A DNA stretch of 56,337 nucleotides from Streptomyces albus subsp. chlorinus (GCF_013302895.1 NZ_VJOK01000001.1:1655690-1712026); one strand, 5' to 3'. Counted from the stretch's first letter, positions 39,383 through 49,781 are shown. The notes: generated by a model not told the origin, from the sequence alone. Translations and numbers: made by a program.

Positions 39383-39403
39383 CGTAAGCCGCAGGGAGGA
39401 CCC

Positions 39404-39970
39404 TTGTCAAACGATCAGCCCCTCGACAACCCCTCGTCCGCCTACCCCGTCCAGGAGATCGCCGCGGCCTGGCAGCGCGAACGCCCCGGCACCCCCGTCT
39501 CCTCCATCAGGATCGTCACACCACTGTGGCGGCTGGCCAAACTCTTCGGCGACGACCGCCGCCGGGTGCTCGCCCAGGCCGGCGTGGACACCGCCACCCT
39601 GGACCTGCTGAGCGTGCTGCGGCGCGCGGGTGAGCCGTACGCGCTCACCACGCGCGAGCTGGCCGCCCGCTCCCTCATCACCGCGGGCGCCATCTCCCAG
39701 CGGGTGAGCCGCGCCGAACGCGAGGGCCTGGTCACCCGCCGCCCCGGCGAGAGCCGCCGCCGCTCCGTCGTCGTCGAGCTGACACCCCTCGGCCACGAGG
39801 TGGTCGAATCGACCGTCGACCAGGTCCTCACCCGCGAAGCGGACCTGCTGACCGGCCTCACACCCGAACAGCAGAACCAACTCGCCGAGCTTCTGCGTGT
39901 CCTGCTGCAGGACGTCCAACGCCGCCTCGGCGACACCCGATTGAGCCAAGTGGGAGAGAAGGACGACTGA
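39404..39970 (+). CDS. MarR-family transcriptional regulator
   Basis: 188 aa with a winged helix: LDLLSVLRRAGEPYALTTRE, then LAARSLITAGAISQRVSRAE (recognition helix about 98-115) and the wing GLVTRRPGESRRRSVVVELT. The C-terminal dimer helices include LLTGLTPEQQNQLAELLRVL. It starts with TTG 39404, with GGGAGGA 3-9 nt upstream. It is divergent from the SDR gene across the CTAAA/TTTAG repeat and most likely represses it and itself in response to a small phenolic or other ligand. Its N-terminal extension of about 40 residues is longer than usual. Confidence 0.92.
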   Translation: MSNDQPLDNPSSAYPVQEIAAAWQRERPGTPVSSIRIVTPLWRLAKLFGDDRRRVLAQAGVDTATLDLLSVLRRAGEPYALTTRELAARSLITAGAISQRVSRAEREGLVTRRPGESRRRSVVVELTPLGHEVVESTVDQVLTREADLLTGLTPEQQNQLAELLRVLLQDVQRRLGDTRLSQVGEKDD

Positions 39971-40049
39971 GAGACCGAGGACTGTCGACCCTACTTTCAC
40001 TGTAGTAACTTCGAGTGACCACACCGCGGGCAGAGAGCTGAGAGATCCG

Positions 40050-40718
40050 TTGCGTATGAACAAGCAGGCGAGCACAGCAATGTGGACCGCAGGAGCCGTC
40101 GCCGCGGCCCTGCTGCTCGGCGCGTGCGGAAGCGATGGGGGCGGCTCGAAGGGGGAGATCAAGGGAGCGGGGGACGGCGGCAAGGCCGCCAAGTCCGCCA
40201 CCCCGCGCGAGAGCTCGGCCCCGTCCCCCGGCGCCGAGCCCCCCTCCGAGATCAAGCTGGCGAAGGACGCCAAGAATGTCTTCGAGGACGCCAAGACGGG
40301 CGACCCGAAGAAGGATGCTGTCCTGGCGGACAATCAGCGGCGGATCAATGCCATTGACCGGGTGATCACCACGGGAAAAGACCCCGACCTGGTGAAGAAG
40401 TACGCCAAGGGGAAGTCGCTGCTCGCTGCGGACAAATACATCCTGGAAGCAAACAGGGACCGGCAGAGCTGGGCGGGTGTGACCCGTTACTACGACCAGA
40501 AGGTCGAGATGGTGAGCGACACCGTGGCTCAGATCTCCTTCTGTATCGACGAGAGCAAGGCGAAGAACAAGGTTCTCAAGACCGGAAAGCTCGAACCGAA
40601 CGACGGGGGCGCCTTGAACTACATCTTCACCAGGCTCCGGATGGAGCGAAACACGGACGGAGTGTGGCAAGCGACGTCAGGTTCCGAGACCGCGAAGGCC
40701 AAAAAATGCATGGAGTGA
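40050..40718 (+). CDS. Lipoprotein of unknown function, Lys-rich
   Basis: 222 aa from TTG 40050 (ATG 40056 is an alternative), with signal sequence TAGAVAAALLLGACGS and lipobox LGAC, so it is a membrane-anchored lipoprotein. A Ser/Pro/Gly linker follows, then about 150 residues rich in Lys and Asp with strands such as VTRYYDQKVEMVSDTVAQIS. This resembles secreted actinobacterial NTF2-like or uncharacterised lipoproteins, with two Cys residues (FCIDES, KKCME) that could pair. The local sequence is less GC-rich than the surroundings. The next gene overlaps its end, so the two are a pair. Confidence 0.75.
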   Translation: MRMNKQASTAMWTAGAVAAALLLGACGSDGGGSKGEIKGAGDGGKAAKSATPRESSAPSPGAEPPSEIKLAKDAKNVFEDAKTGDPKKDAVLADNQRRINAIDRVITTGKDPDLVKKYAKGKSLLAADKYILEANRDRQSWAGVTRYYDQKVEMVSDTVAQISFCIDESKAKNKVLKTGKLEPNDGGALNYIFTRLRMERNTDGVWQATSGSETAKAKKCME

Positions 40719-41788
40719 TCCGGAAGAACTCAGTCGTCGTACTGGCAACGGGACTCATCTTCGTAGCCTCGGCTGCCGCGCACGCGGGCCCGAAGGGTTC
40801 CGGATCAAGCAGGGCTTCCGGAGGGACCGACGGCCCCGACATCACCGCCGGCGTATCCCGCGTGCAGATCACCGGCGGGGCCGGTGGTGGCGGTTCCAAG
40901 GAGACCGTGAAGCTGACTCCGCAGAATTCCAACTGGGAGCCTCCCGCGTGCTGGTACGAGCCGAAGACCTCTCCGAAGGAGGTGAAGGAGACGATCGAGA
41001 GCCTGGAGCCGCCGAAGCGGAAGCCGAAGAAGGAGAAGGAGTCCGGCACGATCTTCGACGATCTCGAGGACAGTAACCAGGACATCGCGGACGCGGTGTC
41101 CAAGCAGGCGGCCAACGCTTACAAGGACTACTACCAGATCGACAAGTACAAGAAGCACCTCGACGAGGAGGGCAAGGGGATGTTCTGGGAAGGGGTCAAG
41201 AACCCCGACCGCAAGGACGATCCCGAGGCCGACAAGTGCAGTCAGCACGCCTACTGGGTGCCGGAGGGCGAGAAGCCCAAGGACGTACCGCTGGCGGTGA
41301 GTCCGAAGGTGCTGGCCGAGTACGCCTACGAGCGGCTGCCCATTCCGCGGACCGAGATTTCGATGAACCCGGAGGGCAGGCAGACGGTCAACCTGGACAC
41401 CTGGGTGTGGGCGGACAAGGCGAAGTTCAAGCCGGTGAGTGTGACCGCCTCGCTCGACAACCCCGAACTCTCCGTGACCACCACCGCCACCCCGGTCTCC
41501 CTCACCCTCGAACCCGGAACCGAGAACGCCAGGGTCTTCCCGGCCTCCGGAAAATGCACCGATCTGGGTGAGCCGTACAAGCGGGGGAAGAAGGACCGGA
41601 CGCCGCCCTGTGGGGTCAGGTATCTGCGGGCGACCGGGGAGAGCGGGTCCTACCCGCTGAAGGCCACCCTCACCTGGAAGGTGTCCTGGACGAGCACGGA
41701 CGGCGACGGAGAGAGCCTGCCGTCCGGCTCCTTCAGCACCACCCGCGACGTGACGGTGAAGGAGATCCAGTCCATCGTCCGCGACTGA
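40706..41788 (+). CDS. Secreted protein of unknown function
   Basis: 360 aa with a Sec signal peptide (KNSVVVLATGLIFVASAAAHAG) and no lipobox. The mature part begins Gly/Ser-rich, then has NWEPPACWYEPKTSPKEVKE, a motif seen in secreted Streptomyces proteins of unknown function. A highly charged Lys/Asp/Glu-rich helical section follows (about 95-165), and last a beta-rich region (TEISMNPEGRQTVNLDTWVW, VSVTASLDNPELSVTTTATP) that looks immunoglobulin-like. ATG 40706 overlaps the lipoprotein stop by 13 nt; the GTG at 40715 (GTGA overlap) is equally possible. The pair may form a cell-surface complex. It is convergent with gltD across a strong terminator. Confidence 0.75.
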   Translation: MHGVIRKNSVVVLATGLIFVASAAAHAGPKGSGSSRASGGTDGPDITAGVSRVQITGGAGGGGSKETVKLTPQNSNWEPPACWYEPKTSPKEVKETIESLEPPKRKPKKEKESGTIFDDLEDSNQDIADAVSKQAANAYKDYYQIDKYKKHLDEEGKGMFWEGVKNPDRKDDPEADKCSQHAYWVPEGEKPKDVPLAVSPKVLAEYAYERLPIPRTEISMNPEGRQTVNLDTWVWADKAKFKPVSVTASLDNPELSVTTTATPVSLTLEPGTENARVFPASGKCTDLGEPYKRGKKDRTPPCGVRYLRATGESGSYPLKATLTWKVSWTSTDGDGESLPSGSFSTTRDVTVKEIQSIVRD

Positions 41789-41820
41789 CCGCGACCGACG
41801 AGGACCCACTGCCGGGGCGG

Positions 41821-41865
41821 GCCGGGAGGCACCGTGCCGGAACCGGCCGGGAGGCACCGTGCCGG
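41821..41865. repeat. 20-bp direct repeat
   Basis: GCCGGGAGGCACCGTGCCGG at 41821-41840 and 41846-41865. It contains the inner palindrome GGCACCGTGCC and lies just before the terminator at 41886. Confidence 0.8.
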
Positions 41866-41885
41866 GACCGGCGGGCGGGGGGACG

Positions 41886-41936
41886 CACCGCGGCGCCTGC
41901 CTGTGACCCGGCCGGGGACTGGCAGGCGCCGCGGTG
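41886..41936. terminator. Long bidirectional hairpin between convergent genes
   Basis: CACCGCGGCGCCTGCC (41886-41901) and GGCAGGCGCCGCGGTG (41921-41936) form a perfect 16-bp stem with a 19-nt loop. CCGTAC (41939-41944) and GTACGG (41951-41956) form a smaller second hairpin. The position between the secreted-protein stop and the gltD stop fits a terminator for both. Confidence 0.8.
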
Positions 41937-41965
41937 TCCGTACGCCCTTGTACGGAAGCAGGGGG

Positions 41966-43432
41966 TCAGACGGTCAGGGCGCGGTCCGTGGGGCGAATGG
42001 GGGCGTGGAGGGTGCTGGCCTCGCCGGTCAGGTAGCGGTCCACCGCCTTGGCCGCCGAGCGGCCCTCCGCGATGGCCCAGACGATGAGCGACTGGCCGCG
42101 GCCGGCGTCCCCGGCGACGAAGACGCCGGGGACGTTCGTGGCGTAGTCGCCGTCCCGTGCGATGTTGCCCCGCGCGTCGAGGTCGACGCCGAACTGCTCG
42201 ACCAGGCCGTTGGCCCGGTCGACGCCGGTGAAGCCCATGGCGAGGGTGACCAGTTGGGCGGGGATGCGGCGCTCCGTGCCGGGCTTGGGCTCCAGTTTGC
42301 CGTCCACCATCTCCACCTCCACCAGGTGCAGCCACTGGACGTTGCCGTCCTCGTCGCCCTCGAAGTGGGTGGTGTTGACGGAGTACACCCTCTCGCCGCC
42401 CTCCTCGTGGGCGGAGGTCACCTTGTAGAGCATGGGGTAGGTCGGCCACGGCTGGCGGGCCGGGTCCCGCTCCTCGCCCGGCTTGGGCATGATCTCCAGT
42501 TGGGTGACGGAGGCGGCGCCCTGCCGGTGGGCCGTACCGACGCAGTCGGCGCCGGTGTCGCCGCCGCCGATGACGACGACGTGCTTGCCCTCGGCGGTGA
42601 GGGGCGGGGTGACGAAGTCGCCCTCCTGCACCTTGTTGGCCAGCGGCAGGTACTCCATGGCCTGGTGGATGCCGTTGAGTTCGCGGCCGGGTACGGGCAG
42701 GTCGCGGGGGGTGGTGGCGCCCGCAGCGATGACCACCGCGTCGTACCGCTTGCGCAGCTTGCGCGCGTCGATGTCGCGGCCGATCTCCACGCCCGTGCGG
42801 AACTTGGTGCCCTCCGCGCGCATCTGCTCGATGCGGCGGTTGATGTGCCGCTTCTCCATCTTGAACTCGGGGATGCCGTAGCGCAGCAGCCCGCCGATGC
42901 GGTCGGCGCGCTCGTAGACGGCCACCGTGTGCCCGGCGCGGGTCAGCTGCTGGGCGGCGGCCAGTCCGGAGGGGCCGGAGCCGATGACGGCGACCGTCTT
43001 GCCGGACAGCCGCTCCGGGGGCTGCGGGGTGACGCCGCCGGACTCCCACGCCTTGTCGATGATGGAGACCTCGACGTTCTTGATGGTGACCGGCGGCTGG
43101 TTGATGCCCAGCACGCACGCCGACTCGCAGGGGGCGGGGCACAGCCGCCCGGTGAACTCGGGGAAGTTGTTGGTGGCGTGCAGGCGTTCGGAGGCCGCCG
43201 TCCAGTCGCCGCGGTAGGCGTAGTCGTTCCACTCGGGGATCAGGTTCCCCAGCGGGCAGCCGTTGTGGCAGAAGGGGATGCCGCAGTCCATGCAGCGCCC
43301 GGCCTGCTTGCTGATGATGGGCAGCAGGGAGCCGGGGACGTAGACCTCGTTCCAGTCCTTGACGCGCTCCTCGACCGGGCGGGTCTGTGCGATCTGGCGG
43401 TCGGTGGTCAGGAAGCCCTTGGGGTCAGCCAT
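41966..43432 (-). CDS. gltD: Glutamate synthase (NADPH) small subunit
   Basis: A 488-aa beta subunit of glutamate synthase. The N-terminal domain has the two [4Fe-4S] cysteine sets [20 protein letters not shown] (about 38-57) and [12 protein letters not shown]. Next come the FAD motif [20 protein letters not shown] and the NADPH motif [20 protein letters not shown], ending with [20 protein letters not shown]. It supplies electrons from NADPH to GltB for making glutamate from glutamine and 2-oxoglutarate. Its start overlaps the gltB stop by 8 nt. The 2-oxoglutarate made by the hydroxyproline genes would be its substrate, though the two loci are not in one operon. Confidence 0.97.
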   Translation of the reverse strand: MADPKGFLTTDRQIAQTRPVEERVKDWNEVYVPGSLLPIISKQAGRCMDCGIPFCHNGCPLGNLIPEWNDYAYRGDWTAASERLHATNNFPEFTGRLCPAPCESACVLGINQPPVTIKNVEVSIIDKAWESGGVTPQPPERLSGKTVAVIGSGPSGLAAAQQLTRAGHTVAVYERADRIGGLLRYGIPEFKMEKRHINRRIEQMRAEGTKFRTGVEIGRDIDARKLRKRYDAVVIAAGATTPRDLPVPGRELNGIHQAMEYLPLANKVQEGDFVTPPLTAEGKHVVVIGGGDTGADCVGTAHRQGAASVTQLEIMPKPGEERDPARQPWPTYPMLYKVTSAHEEGGERVYSVNTTHFEGDEDGNVQWLHLVEVEMVDGKLEPKPGTERRIPAQLVTLAMGFTGVDRANGLVEQFGVDLDARGNIARDGDYATNVPGVFVAGDAGRGQSLIVWAIAEGRSAAKAVDRYLTGEASTLHAPIRPTDRALTV

Positions 43433-46400
43433 GGGTCGCCGCCTCCATCATCTTCTCGTGGGTCTCGGTTTCGGAGAGTCCCGCTCGCTCGGCGGCGTCC
43501 TTGGCGGCGAGCACGGCCTTGTACGTGGCGGGCAGGACCTTCCGGAAGCGGGTGAGCGCGCCGCCGGGTCCGTCCCAGTCGGCGAGGAGGGCGGCGGCCA
43601 CGGTGGAGCCGGTCTCCTCCTGGTGGCGGCGCACCACGTCGTGCAGCCACGTCCTGTCCTCGTCGGTCAGCTCCTCGACGGCGTCGCGCAGCCCGGCGTT
43701 GACGTTGGCCAGGTCGAGGTCGATGACGTACGCGGTGCCGCCGGACATGCCGGCGCCGAAGTTGCGGCCGGTGGAGCCCAGGACGACGGCCGCGCCGCCG
43801 GTCATGTACTCGCAGCCGTGGTCGCCCACTCCCTCGGAGACGACCAGCGCGCCGGAGTTGCGGACGCAGAAGCGTTCGCCGACCCGGCCGCGGAGGAAGA
43901 TCTCGCCGCCGGTGGCGCCGTAGGCGAGGGTGTTGCCGGCGATGGTGGAGTACTCGGCCAGGTGGTCGGCGGCCCGGTCGGGGCGGACGACGATGCGGCC
44001 GCCGGAGAGGCCCTTGCCGACGTAGTCGTTGGCGTCGCCCTCCAGCCGCAGGGTGATGCCGCGCGGGACGAAGGCGCCGAAGGACTGGCCGGCGGAGCCG
44101 GTGAACGTGATGTCGATGGTGTCGTCGGGCAGTCCCGCGCCGCCGAACTTCTTCGTCACCTCGTGGCCGAGCATGGTGCCGACGGTGCGGTTGACGTTGC
44201 GGATTGAGACCTGGGCGCGGACCGGCTGGGCGCTTTCGGCGGTGTCGGCCTGGAGCGCGTCGGCGGCCAGCTTGACCAGCTGGTTGTCGAGCGCCTTCTC
44301 CAGGCCGTGGTCCTGGGCGGTGGCCTGGTGGCGGACGGCGCCCTCGGGCAGCTCGGGCACGTGCAGCAGCGGCGCCAGGTCGAAGCCCTGGGCCTTCCAG
44401 TGGTCGACGGCCCGGGAGGTGTCGAGCAGTTCGGTGTGGCCGATGGCCTCGTCCAGGGTGCGGAAGCCCAGCTCGGCCAGGAGTTCGCGGACCTCTTCGG
44501 CGATGAACTCGAAGAAGTTGACGACGTACTCGGCCTTGCCGCTGTAGCGCTCGCGCAGCGTGGGGTTCTGGGTGGCGATGCCGACGGGGCAGGTGTCCAG
44601 GTGGCACACCCGCATCATCACGCAGCCGGAGACGACCAGCGGCGCGGTGGCGAAGCCGTACTCCTCGGCGCCCAGCAGCGCGGCGATGATCACGTCGCGG
44701 CCGGTCTTGAGCTGTCCGTCGGTCTGCACCACGATCCGGTCGCGCAGCCCGTTGAGCAGCAGCGTCTGCTGGGTCTCGGCCAGGCCCAGCTCCCAGGGGC
44801 CGCCCGCGTGCTTGAGGGAGGTCAGCGGGGAGGCGCCGGTGCCGCCGTCGTGGCCGGAGATGAGCACGACGTCCGCGTGGGCCTTGCTGACGCCCGCGGC
44901 CACCGTACCGACGCCGACCTCGCTCACCAGCTTCACGTGGATGCGGGCGGCCGGGTTGGCGTTCTTCAGGTCGTGGATGAGCTGGGCGAGGTCCTCGATG
45001 GAGTAGATGTCGTGGTGCGGCGGCGGCGAGATGAGGCCGACGCCGGGCGTGGAGTGCCGGGTCCTGGCCACCCACGGGTAGACCTTGTGGCCGGGCAGCT
45101 GTCCGCCCTCGCCGGGCTTGGCGCCCTGGGCCATCTTGATCTGGATGTCGTCGGCGTTGACGAGGTACTCGGAGGTGACGCCGAACCGGCCGGAGGCGAC
45201 CTGCTTGATGGCGGAGCGCCGTGCCGGGTCGTACAGGCGCTCGGGATCCTCGCCGCCCTCGCCGGTGTTGGACTTGCCGCCGAGCCGGTTCATGGCGATG
45301 GCCAGCGTCTCGTGCGCCTCCTGCGAGATGGAGCCGTAGGACATGGCGCCGGTGGAGAACCGCTTGACGATCTCGCTCGCGGGCTCGACCTCCTCGACCG
45401 GGATCGAGGGACGGTCGCTCTTGAGGCCGAAGAGGCCGCGCAGTGTCATCAGCCGCTCGGACTGCTCGTCCACGCGCCGCGTGTACTGCTTGAAGATGTC
45501 ATAGCGGCGCTGCCGGGTGGAGTGCTGGAGGCGGAAGACGGTCTCCGGGTCGAACAGGTGGGGCTCGCCCTCGCGGCGCCACTGGTACTCGCCGCCGATG
45601 TCCAGCGTGCGGTGCGCCGGCGCGATGCCGGAGGAGGGGTAGGCCTTGGTGTGCCGGGCGGCGACCTCCTTGGCGATGACGTCGATCCCGGCGCCGCCGA
45701 TCTTGGTGGTGGTGCCGTGGAAGTAGCGGTCGACGAACTCCTGGTCGAGACCGACGGCCTCGAAGACCTGGGCGCCCCGGTAGGAGGCGACGGTGGAGAT
45801 GCCCATCTTGGACATCACCTTCAGCACGCCCTTGCCGAGCGCGTAGATGAGGTTGCGGATGGCCTGCTCGGGGGTCAGCTCCTCGCCGGCGCCGGGCAGG
45901 AAGGTGCCGGCACGGACCAGGTCCTCCACGGACTCCATGGCCAGGTAGGGGTTGACCGCGGCGGCGCCGTAGCCGATGAGCAGCGCCACATGGTGGACCT
46001 CGCGCACGTCACCGGCCTCCACCAGCAGCCCGACCTGGGTGCGCTGCTTGGTGCGGATGAGGTGGTGGTGCACGGCGGAGGTGAGCAGCAGTGAGGGGAT
46101 CGGCGCGTGCTCGGCGTCCGAGTGGCGGTCGGACAGCACGATGAGCCGGGCTCCCGACTCGATCGCCGCGTCGGCCTCCGCACAGATCTGCTCGATCCGG
46201 GCCGCGAGGCCGTCCCCTCCTTCGGCGACACGGTAGAGCCCGGAGAGCGTGGCGGACTTGAAGCCCGGCATGTCGCCGTCGGCGTTGACGTGGATGAGCT
46301 TGGCCAGCTCGTCGTTGTCGATGACGGGGAACGGCAGCGTCACACTGCGGCAGGAGGCCGCGGTGGGCTCCAGCAGGTTGCCCTGCGGGCCCAGCGACGA

Positions 46401-48068
46401 GTACAGCGAGGTGACCAGTTCCTCGCGGATGGCGTCCAGCGGCGGGTTGGTGACCTGCGCGAACAGCTGGGTGAAGTAGTCGAAGATCAGCCGGGGCCGC
46501 TCCGAGAGCGCGGCGATGGGCGAGTCGGTGCCCATGGAGCCGATCGGCTCGGCGCCGGTGCGGGCCATCGGGGCGAGCAGGACGCGCAGCTCCTCCTCGG
46601 TGTAGCCGAAGGTCTGCTGGCGGCGGGTGACCGAGGCGTGGGTGTGCACGATGTGCTCGCGCTCGGGGAGGTCGGCCAGCTCGATGAGGCCGGCGTCCAG
46701 CCACTCCTGGTAGGGGTGCTCGGCGGCGAGCTGGGCCTTGATCTCGTCGTCCTCGATGATGCGGCGCTCGGCGGTGTCCACGAGGAACATCCGGCCGGGC
46801 TGGAGGCGGCCTTTGCGCACCACCTTGGTGGGGTCGATGTCGAGGACGCCGACCTCGGAGGCGAGGACGACGAGCCCGTCGTCGGTGACCCAGTAGCGGC
46901 CGGGGCGCAGTCCGTTGCGGTCGAGAACGGCGCCGACCTGGGTGCCGTCGGTGAAGGTGACGCAGGCGGGGCCGTCCCAGGGCTCCATCATCGTGGAGTG
47001 GTACTGGTAGAAGGCGCGGCGGGCGGGGTCCATGGAGTCCTGCGACTCGGCGGACTCCCACGCCTCGGGCACCATCATCAGGACCGAGTGCGGCAGCGAA
47101 CGGCCGCCGAGGTGGAGGAGTTCCAGCACCTCGTCGAAGGTGGCGGAGTCGGAGGCGCCCGGGGTGTTGATCGGGAAGATGCGCTCCAGCGTCTCGTGGT
47201 CCCCGAACAGCCTGGAGGCCAGCTGCGACTCGCGGGCCCGCATCCAGTTGCGGTTGCCCTGCACGGTGTTGATCTCGCCGTTGTGCGCGACGAACCGGTA
47301 GGGGTGGGCCAGCGGCCAGCTCGGGAAGGTGTTGGTGGAGAAGCGCGAGTGCACCAGCGCGATGGCGGTGGCGAAGCGCCGGTCCGACAGGTCGGGGAAG
47401 AACGGCTCCAGCTGCCCGGTCGTCAGCATGCCCTTGTAGACGAGGGTGCGGGCGGACAGCGAGGGGAAATAGACCCCGGCCTCGCGCTCGGCGCGCTTGC
47501 GCAGCACGAACGCGAGCCGGTCCAGCGCGATGCCCTCGCGCCCGCCCTCGGTTCCCCCGGACTCCGTCTGGGAGGTGCCCCCAGCGACGAACAGCTGGCG
47601 GAAGGTGGGCATGGTGGCGCGGGCGCCGGGGCCCAGCAGCTCGGGCGCGACGGGCACCTCGCGCCAGCCGAGCACGGTCAGGCCCTCCTCGGACGCCAGC
47701 GTCTCGATGTGTGAGACGGCGGCCGCGGTGGCCTCGGCGTCGTCCTCCTCGGGCGGCAGGAAGGCGGTGCCCACGGCGTACGCGCCGCGCTCGGGCAGGG
47801 GGAAGGAGACGTTCTCGCGCAGGAAGGCGTCGGGGACCTGGAGCAGGATGCCGGCGCCGTCGCCGGTGTCCGGGTCCGAGCCCGTGGCGCCCCGGTGCTC
47901 CAGGTTGCGGAGCACGGTCAGCGCCTTTTCGACCAGGTCGTGACTGGCCTCACCGGTCAGGGTCGCCACGAAGCCGACACCGCAGGCGTCGTGCTCGTAT
48001 CGGGGGTCGTACATGCCCTGCTTGGCAGGGCGGTGGGCGGCCCAGTCCGCTGTCGGCACAGCACGCAT
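43425..48068 (-). CDS. gltB: Glutamate synthase large subunit
   Basis: 1547 aa. The N-terminal class-II glutamine amidotransferase follows a short propeptide; the nucleophile Cys is about 29 in [14 protein letters not shown]. The FMN-binding synthase barrel contains [40 protein letters not shown] and [13 protein letters not shown]. Near its end are the 3Fe-4S cysteines ([20 protein letters not shown]). The C-terminal gltB/FwdC domain is a right-handed helix ([34 protein letters not shown]). I start it at [10 protein letters not shown] (ATG 48068, GGGAG 7 nt upstream), which leaves a propeptide of normal length; the frame extends 53 non-conserved codons further. The size is typical. Confidence 0.97.
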   Translation of the reverse strand: MRAVPTADWAAHRPAKQGMYDPRYEHDACGVGFVATLTGEASHDLVEKALTVLRNLEHRGATGSDPDTGDGAGILLQVPDAFLRENVSFPLPERGAYAVGTAFLPPEEDDAEATAAAVSHIETLASEEGLTVLGWREVPVAPELLGPGARATMPTFRQLFVAGGTSQTESGGTEGGREGIALDRLAFVLRKRAEREAGVYFPSLSARTLVYKGMLTTGQLEPFFPDLSDRRFATAIALVHSRFSTNTFPSWPLAHPYRFVAHNGEINTVQGNRNWMRARESQLASRLFGDHETLERIFPINTPGASDSATFDEVLELLHLGGRSLPHSVLMMVPEAWESAESQDSMDPARRAFYQYHSTMMEPWDGPACVTFTDGTQVGAVLDRNGLRPGRYWVTDDGLVVLASEVGVLDIDPTKVVRKGRLQPGRMFLVDTAERRIIEDDEIKAQLAAEHPYQEWLDAGLIELADLPEREHIVHTHASVTRRQQTFGYTEEELRVLLAPMARTGAEPIGSMGTDSPIAALSERPRLIFDYFTQLFAQVTNPPLDAIREELVTSLYSSLGPQGNLLEPTAASCRSVTLPFPVIDNDELAKLIHVNADGDMPGFKSATLSGLYRVAEGGDGLAARIEQICAEADAAIESGARLIVLSDRHSDAEHAPIPSLLLTSAVHHHLIRTKQRTQVGLLVEAGDVREVHHVALLIGYGAAAVNPYLAMESVEDLVRAGTFLPGAGEELTPEQAIRNLIYALGKGVLKVMSKMGISTVASYRGAQVFEAVGLDQEFVDRYFHGTTTKIGGAGIDVIAKEVAARHTKAYPSSGIAPAHRTLDIGGEYQWRREGEPHLFDPETVFRLQHSTRQRRYDIFKQYTRRVDEQSERLMTLRGLFGLKSDRPSIPVEEVEPASEIVKRFSTGAMSYGSISQEAHETLAIAMNRLGGKSNTGEGGEDPERLYDPARRSAIKQVASGRFGVTSEYLVNADDIQIKMAQGAKPGEGGQLPGHKVYPWVARTRHSTPGVGLISPPPHHDIYSIEDLAQLIHDLKNANPAARIHVKLVSEVGVGTVAAGVSKAHADVVLISGHDGGTGASPLTSLKHAGGPWELGLAETQQTLLLNGLRDRIVVQTDGQLKTGRDVIIAALLGAEEYGFATAPLVVSGCVMMRVCHLDTCPVGIATQNPTLRERYSGKAEYVVNFFEFIAEEVRELLAELGFRTLDEAIGHTELLDTSRAVDHWKAQGFDLAPLLHVPELPEGAVRHQATAQDHGLEKALDNQLVKLAADALQADTAESAQPVRAQVSIRNVNRTVGTMLGHEVTKKFGGAGLPDDTIDITFTGSAGQSFGAFVPRGITLRLEGDANDYVGKGLSGGRIVVRPDRAADHLAEYSTIAGNTLAYGATGGEIFLRGRVGERFCVRNSGALVVSEGVGDHGCEYMTGGAAVVLGSTGRNFGAGMSGGTAYVIDLDLANVNAGLRDAVEELTDEDRTWLHDVVRRHQEETGSTVAAALLADWDGPGGALTRFRKVLPATYKAVLAAKDAAERAGLSETETHEKMMEAATHG

Positions 48069-48116
48069 CGGCAGCTCCCGTCGTCTCGTGGCAGTGGTAC
48101 GTACCGAGGGACGACG

Positions 48117-48154
48117 CTGGCCCTCATGTGGCTGAAAATTTTCGTGCAGATTAC
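48117..48154 (-). promoter_or_regulatory. GlnR-like box upstream of gltB
   Basis: Read on the minus strand: GTAAT (48154-48150), 6 nt, GAAAA (48143-48139), 6 nt, GCCAC (48132-48128), 6 nt, GCCAG (48121-48117). The actinobacterial GlnR site is gTnAc-n6-GaAAc repeated, with 6-nt gaps. The first three half-sites match 4 of 5 positions with exact spacing; the last is poor. The position, 50-85 bp before the gltB ATG, fits nitrogen control. Confidence 0.35.
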
Positions 48155-48836
48155 AGGGTGACCGACTTCCCGGAAAGTGGAAGAGGCATCTCGCGATGCG
48201 GACATGGAGCGCTGTGGGCGCGGCCATGCCGGGTGGTCGGTCCTTGTGGGACCTGCACGGGAGGTGGGGCCGGGTGGACCCCGAACCATGGGGGACGCCT
48301 CCCGCCGTCAGCCGGGGGAGGCCGCACCCACGCGGCTTTGCGTGAGGTGGATGGCGCGGGCTTCATTGCCAGCGGCGTTACAGACTTCTGCCCAGCCCGG
48401 CGCCGGATGAAACCGCCGGGTAACACGCGGATCATGCACCGGGAGGCCGCCCCGGCGCTGTGACCCGCACCACGCCGACCGCGGCGGGGGCGGCTCCCAC
48501 CGCGGCGCCTCCTCGACGCTCTCTCGAGGACCTCTCGACGATCTCTCCATGATCCCTCGATGGCCGGGCCTCCGCCGGCCTCACCCGCAAGGATGAGCCG
48601 CGGTGCTCCGGGTGGGTGAGCAGGGCCACCCGGACCTCGTCCGCCTGTCCGCCGCGCCACAGGCCCCCTCCCCCGCGTGGCGTCCTTCCCCTCCTCCTCC
48701 CCGAGCGGACTTCTCCACCGCGGGTCCGCGTCCGCCCGTCCCGCGCACCTCTTGACAGGGCGGTACGCCGAACCGACCATCCGGTAACACCCGTCGCGGC
48801 TGTCACCCCCGCAGCCGTCCCGGACCAGGGAGCAGC
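48155..48836. other. 682-bp gap between gltB and the sugar ABC operon
   Basis: No gene with coding bias. 48290-48450 is self-complementary: GCCTCCC (about 48297) with GGGAGGC (about 48315), CACGC-GGCTTT-GCGTG (about 48329), and CCGGCG...CGCCGG at about 48400-48420, resembling a structured RNA or terminators. 48510-48560 repeats CTCTCGA/CTCGACGATCTC units, possible operator half-sites for the importer. The importer's Shine-Dalgarno (GGGAG) lies at about 48828. Confidence 0.45.
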
Positions 48837-49781
48837 ATGTCCGACGGCGGACCTCGCGGCACCCCGCCGCCCCGCACCCCGGCGGCGCGCAGGCGGGCGC
48901 TCGGGCTCGACCGCGGCGCCTGGTTCCTGCTGGTCCCCGCGCTGCTGCCGATCCTGGTGCTGAGCGTGGGGCCGCTGCTGTACGCCGTCGCCCTCTCCTT
49001 CACCGACGCCCGGTTCGGACGCACGGTCGAGACGGACTTCACCGGCGCCGCCAACTTCGCCGACCTGCGGCTGGACCCGCTCTTCTGGGAGTCGTTCCGC
49101 CTCGGCCTCGTCTGGTCCCTGAGCGTCACCGCGCTGCAACTGCTGCTGGGCCTGGGCCTGGCCCTGCTGCTCGACCAGAACCTCCGCTTCGGCTGGCTGG
49201 CCCGCACCCTGGCGCTGGTGCCCTGGGCGATGCCGGAGGTCGTCGTCGGCCTCATGTGGCGGCTCGTCTACCACCAGGACGCCGGGATCCTCAACGAGAC
49301 GCTGCGCCGGCTGGGGGTGCTCGGCCCGGACTCGGGGAACATCGACTGGCTGACGGACCTGTCGCTGGCGCTGCCCGCCGTCGTCCTCGTCGGCGTCTGG
49401 GCGGGCATGCCGCTGACGACCGTCGTCCTGCTGGCCGGGCTGCAGAACGTCCCCCGCGAACTGGCCGAGGCCGCGCACCTGGACGGAGCGGGGGTCTGGC
49501 GGCGGTTCGCCTCGGTGACCTGGCCCGCGCTGCGGCCGGTGGCCCTGTCCATCACCGCCCTCAACCTCATCTGGAACCTCAACTCCTTCGGCCTGGTCTA
49601 CGTGCTCACCCAGGGCGGTCCCGGCGGAAAGACCCGGCTGCCGTCGCTCTTCGTCTACGAAGAAGCATTCACATACGGCCAGTTCGGTTACGCCGCCGCG
49701 ATGGGCGTGGTGCTGACCGCCGTCGTCGCCGTGTGCCTCACGGTGTTCCTGCGCAAGAGCCTGAGGGAGACCGCGCCATGA
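48837..49781 (+). CDS. Sugar-type ABC transporter permease (MalF/UgpA-like)
   Basis: 314 aa with six hydrophobic helices after a Pro/Arg-rich N-terminus (FLLVPALLPILVLSVGPLLYA; LSVTALQLLLGLGLALLL). The EAA loop that docks to the ATPase is LAEAAHLDGAGVWRRFASVTWPAL (about 217-240), ending in the usual WPAL. NLNSFGLVYVLTQGGPGGKT is a MalF/UgpA block. It forms the membrane channel with the next protein. No ATPase gene is in the operon, so a shared MsiK-type ATPase, usual in Streptomyces, is likely. GGAG lies 7 nt before the ATG. It overlaps the next gene by 4 nt. Confidence 0.93.
   Translation: MSDGGPRGTPPPRTPAARRRALGLDRGAWFLLVPALLPILVLSVGPLLYAVALSFTDARFGRTVETDFTGAANFADLRLDPLFWESFRLGLVWSLSVTALQLLLGLGLALLLDQNLRFGWLARTLALVPWAMPEVVVGLMWRLVYHQDAGILNETLRRLGVLGPDSGNIDWLTDLSLALPAVVLVGVWAGMPLTTVVLLAGLQNVPRELAEAAHLDGAGVWRRFASVTWPALRPVALSITALNLIWNLNSFGLVYVLTQGGPGGKTRLPSLFVYEEAFTYGQFGYAAAMGVVLTAVVAVCLTVFLRKSLRETAP

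Noticed and set aside
48290..48460. Cobalamin, TPP, FMN or SAM riboswitch
   Set aside because: I looked for the conserved boxes of each class on both strands and found no adequate match, only local fragments such as TGCCAGCG.
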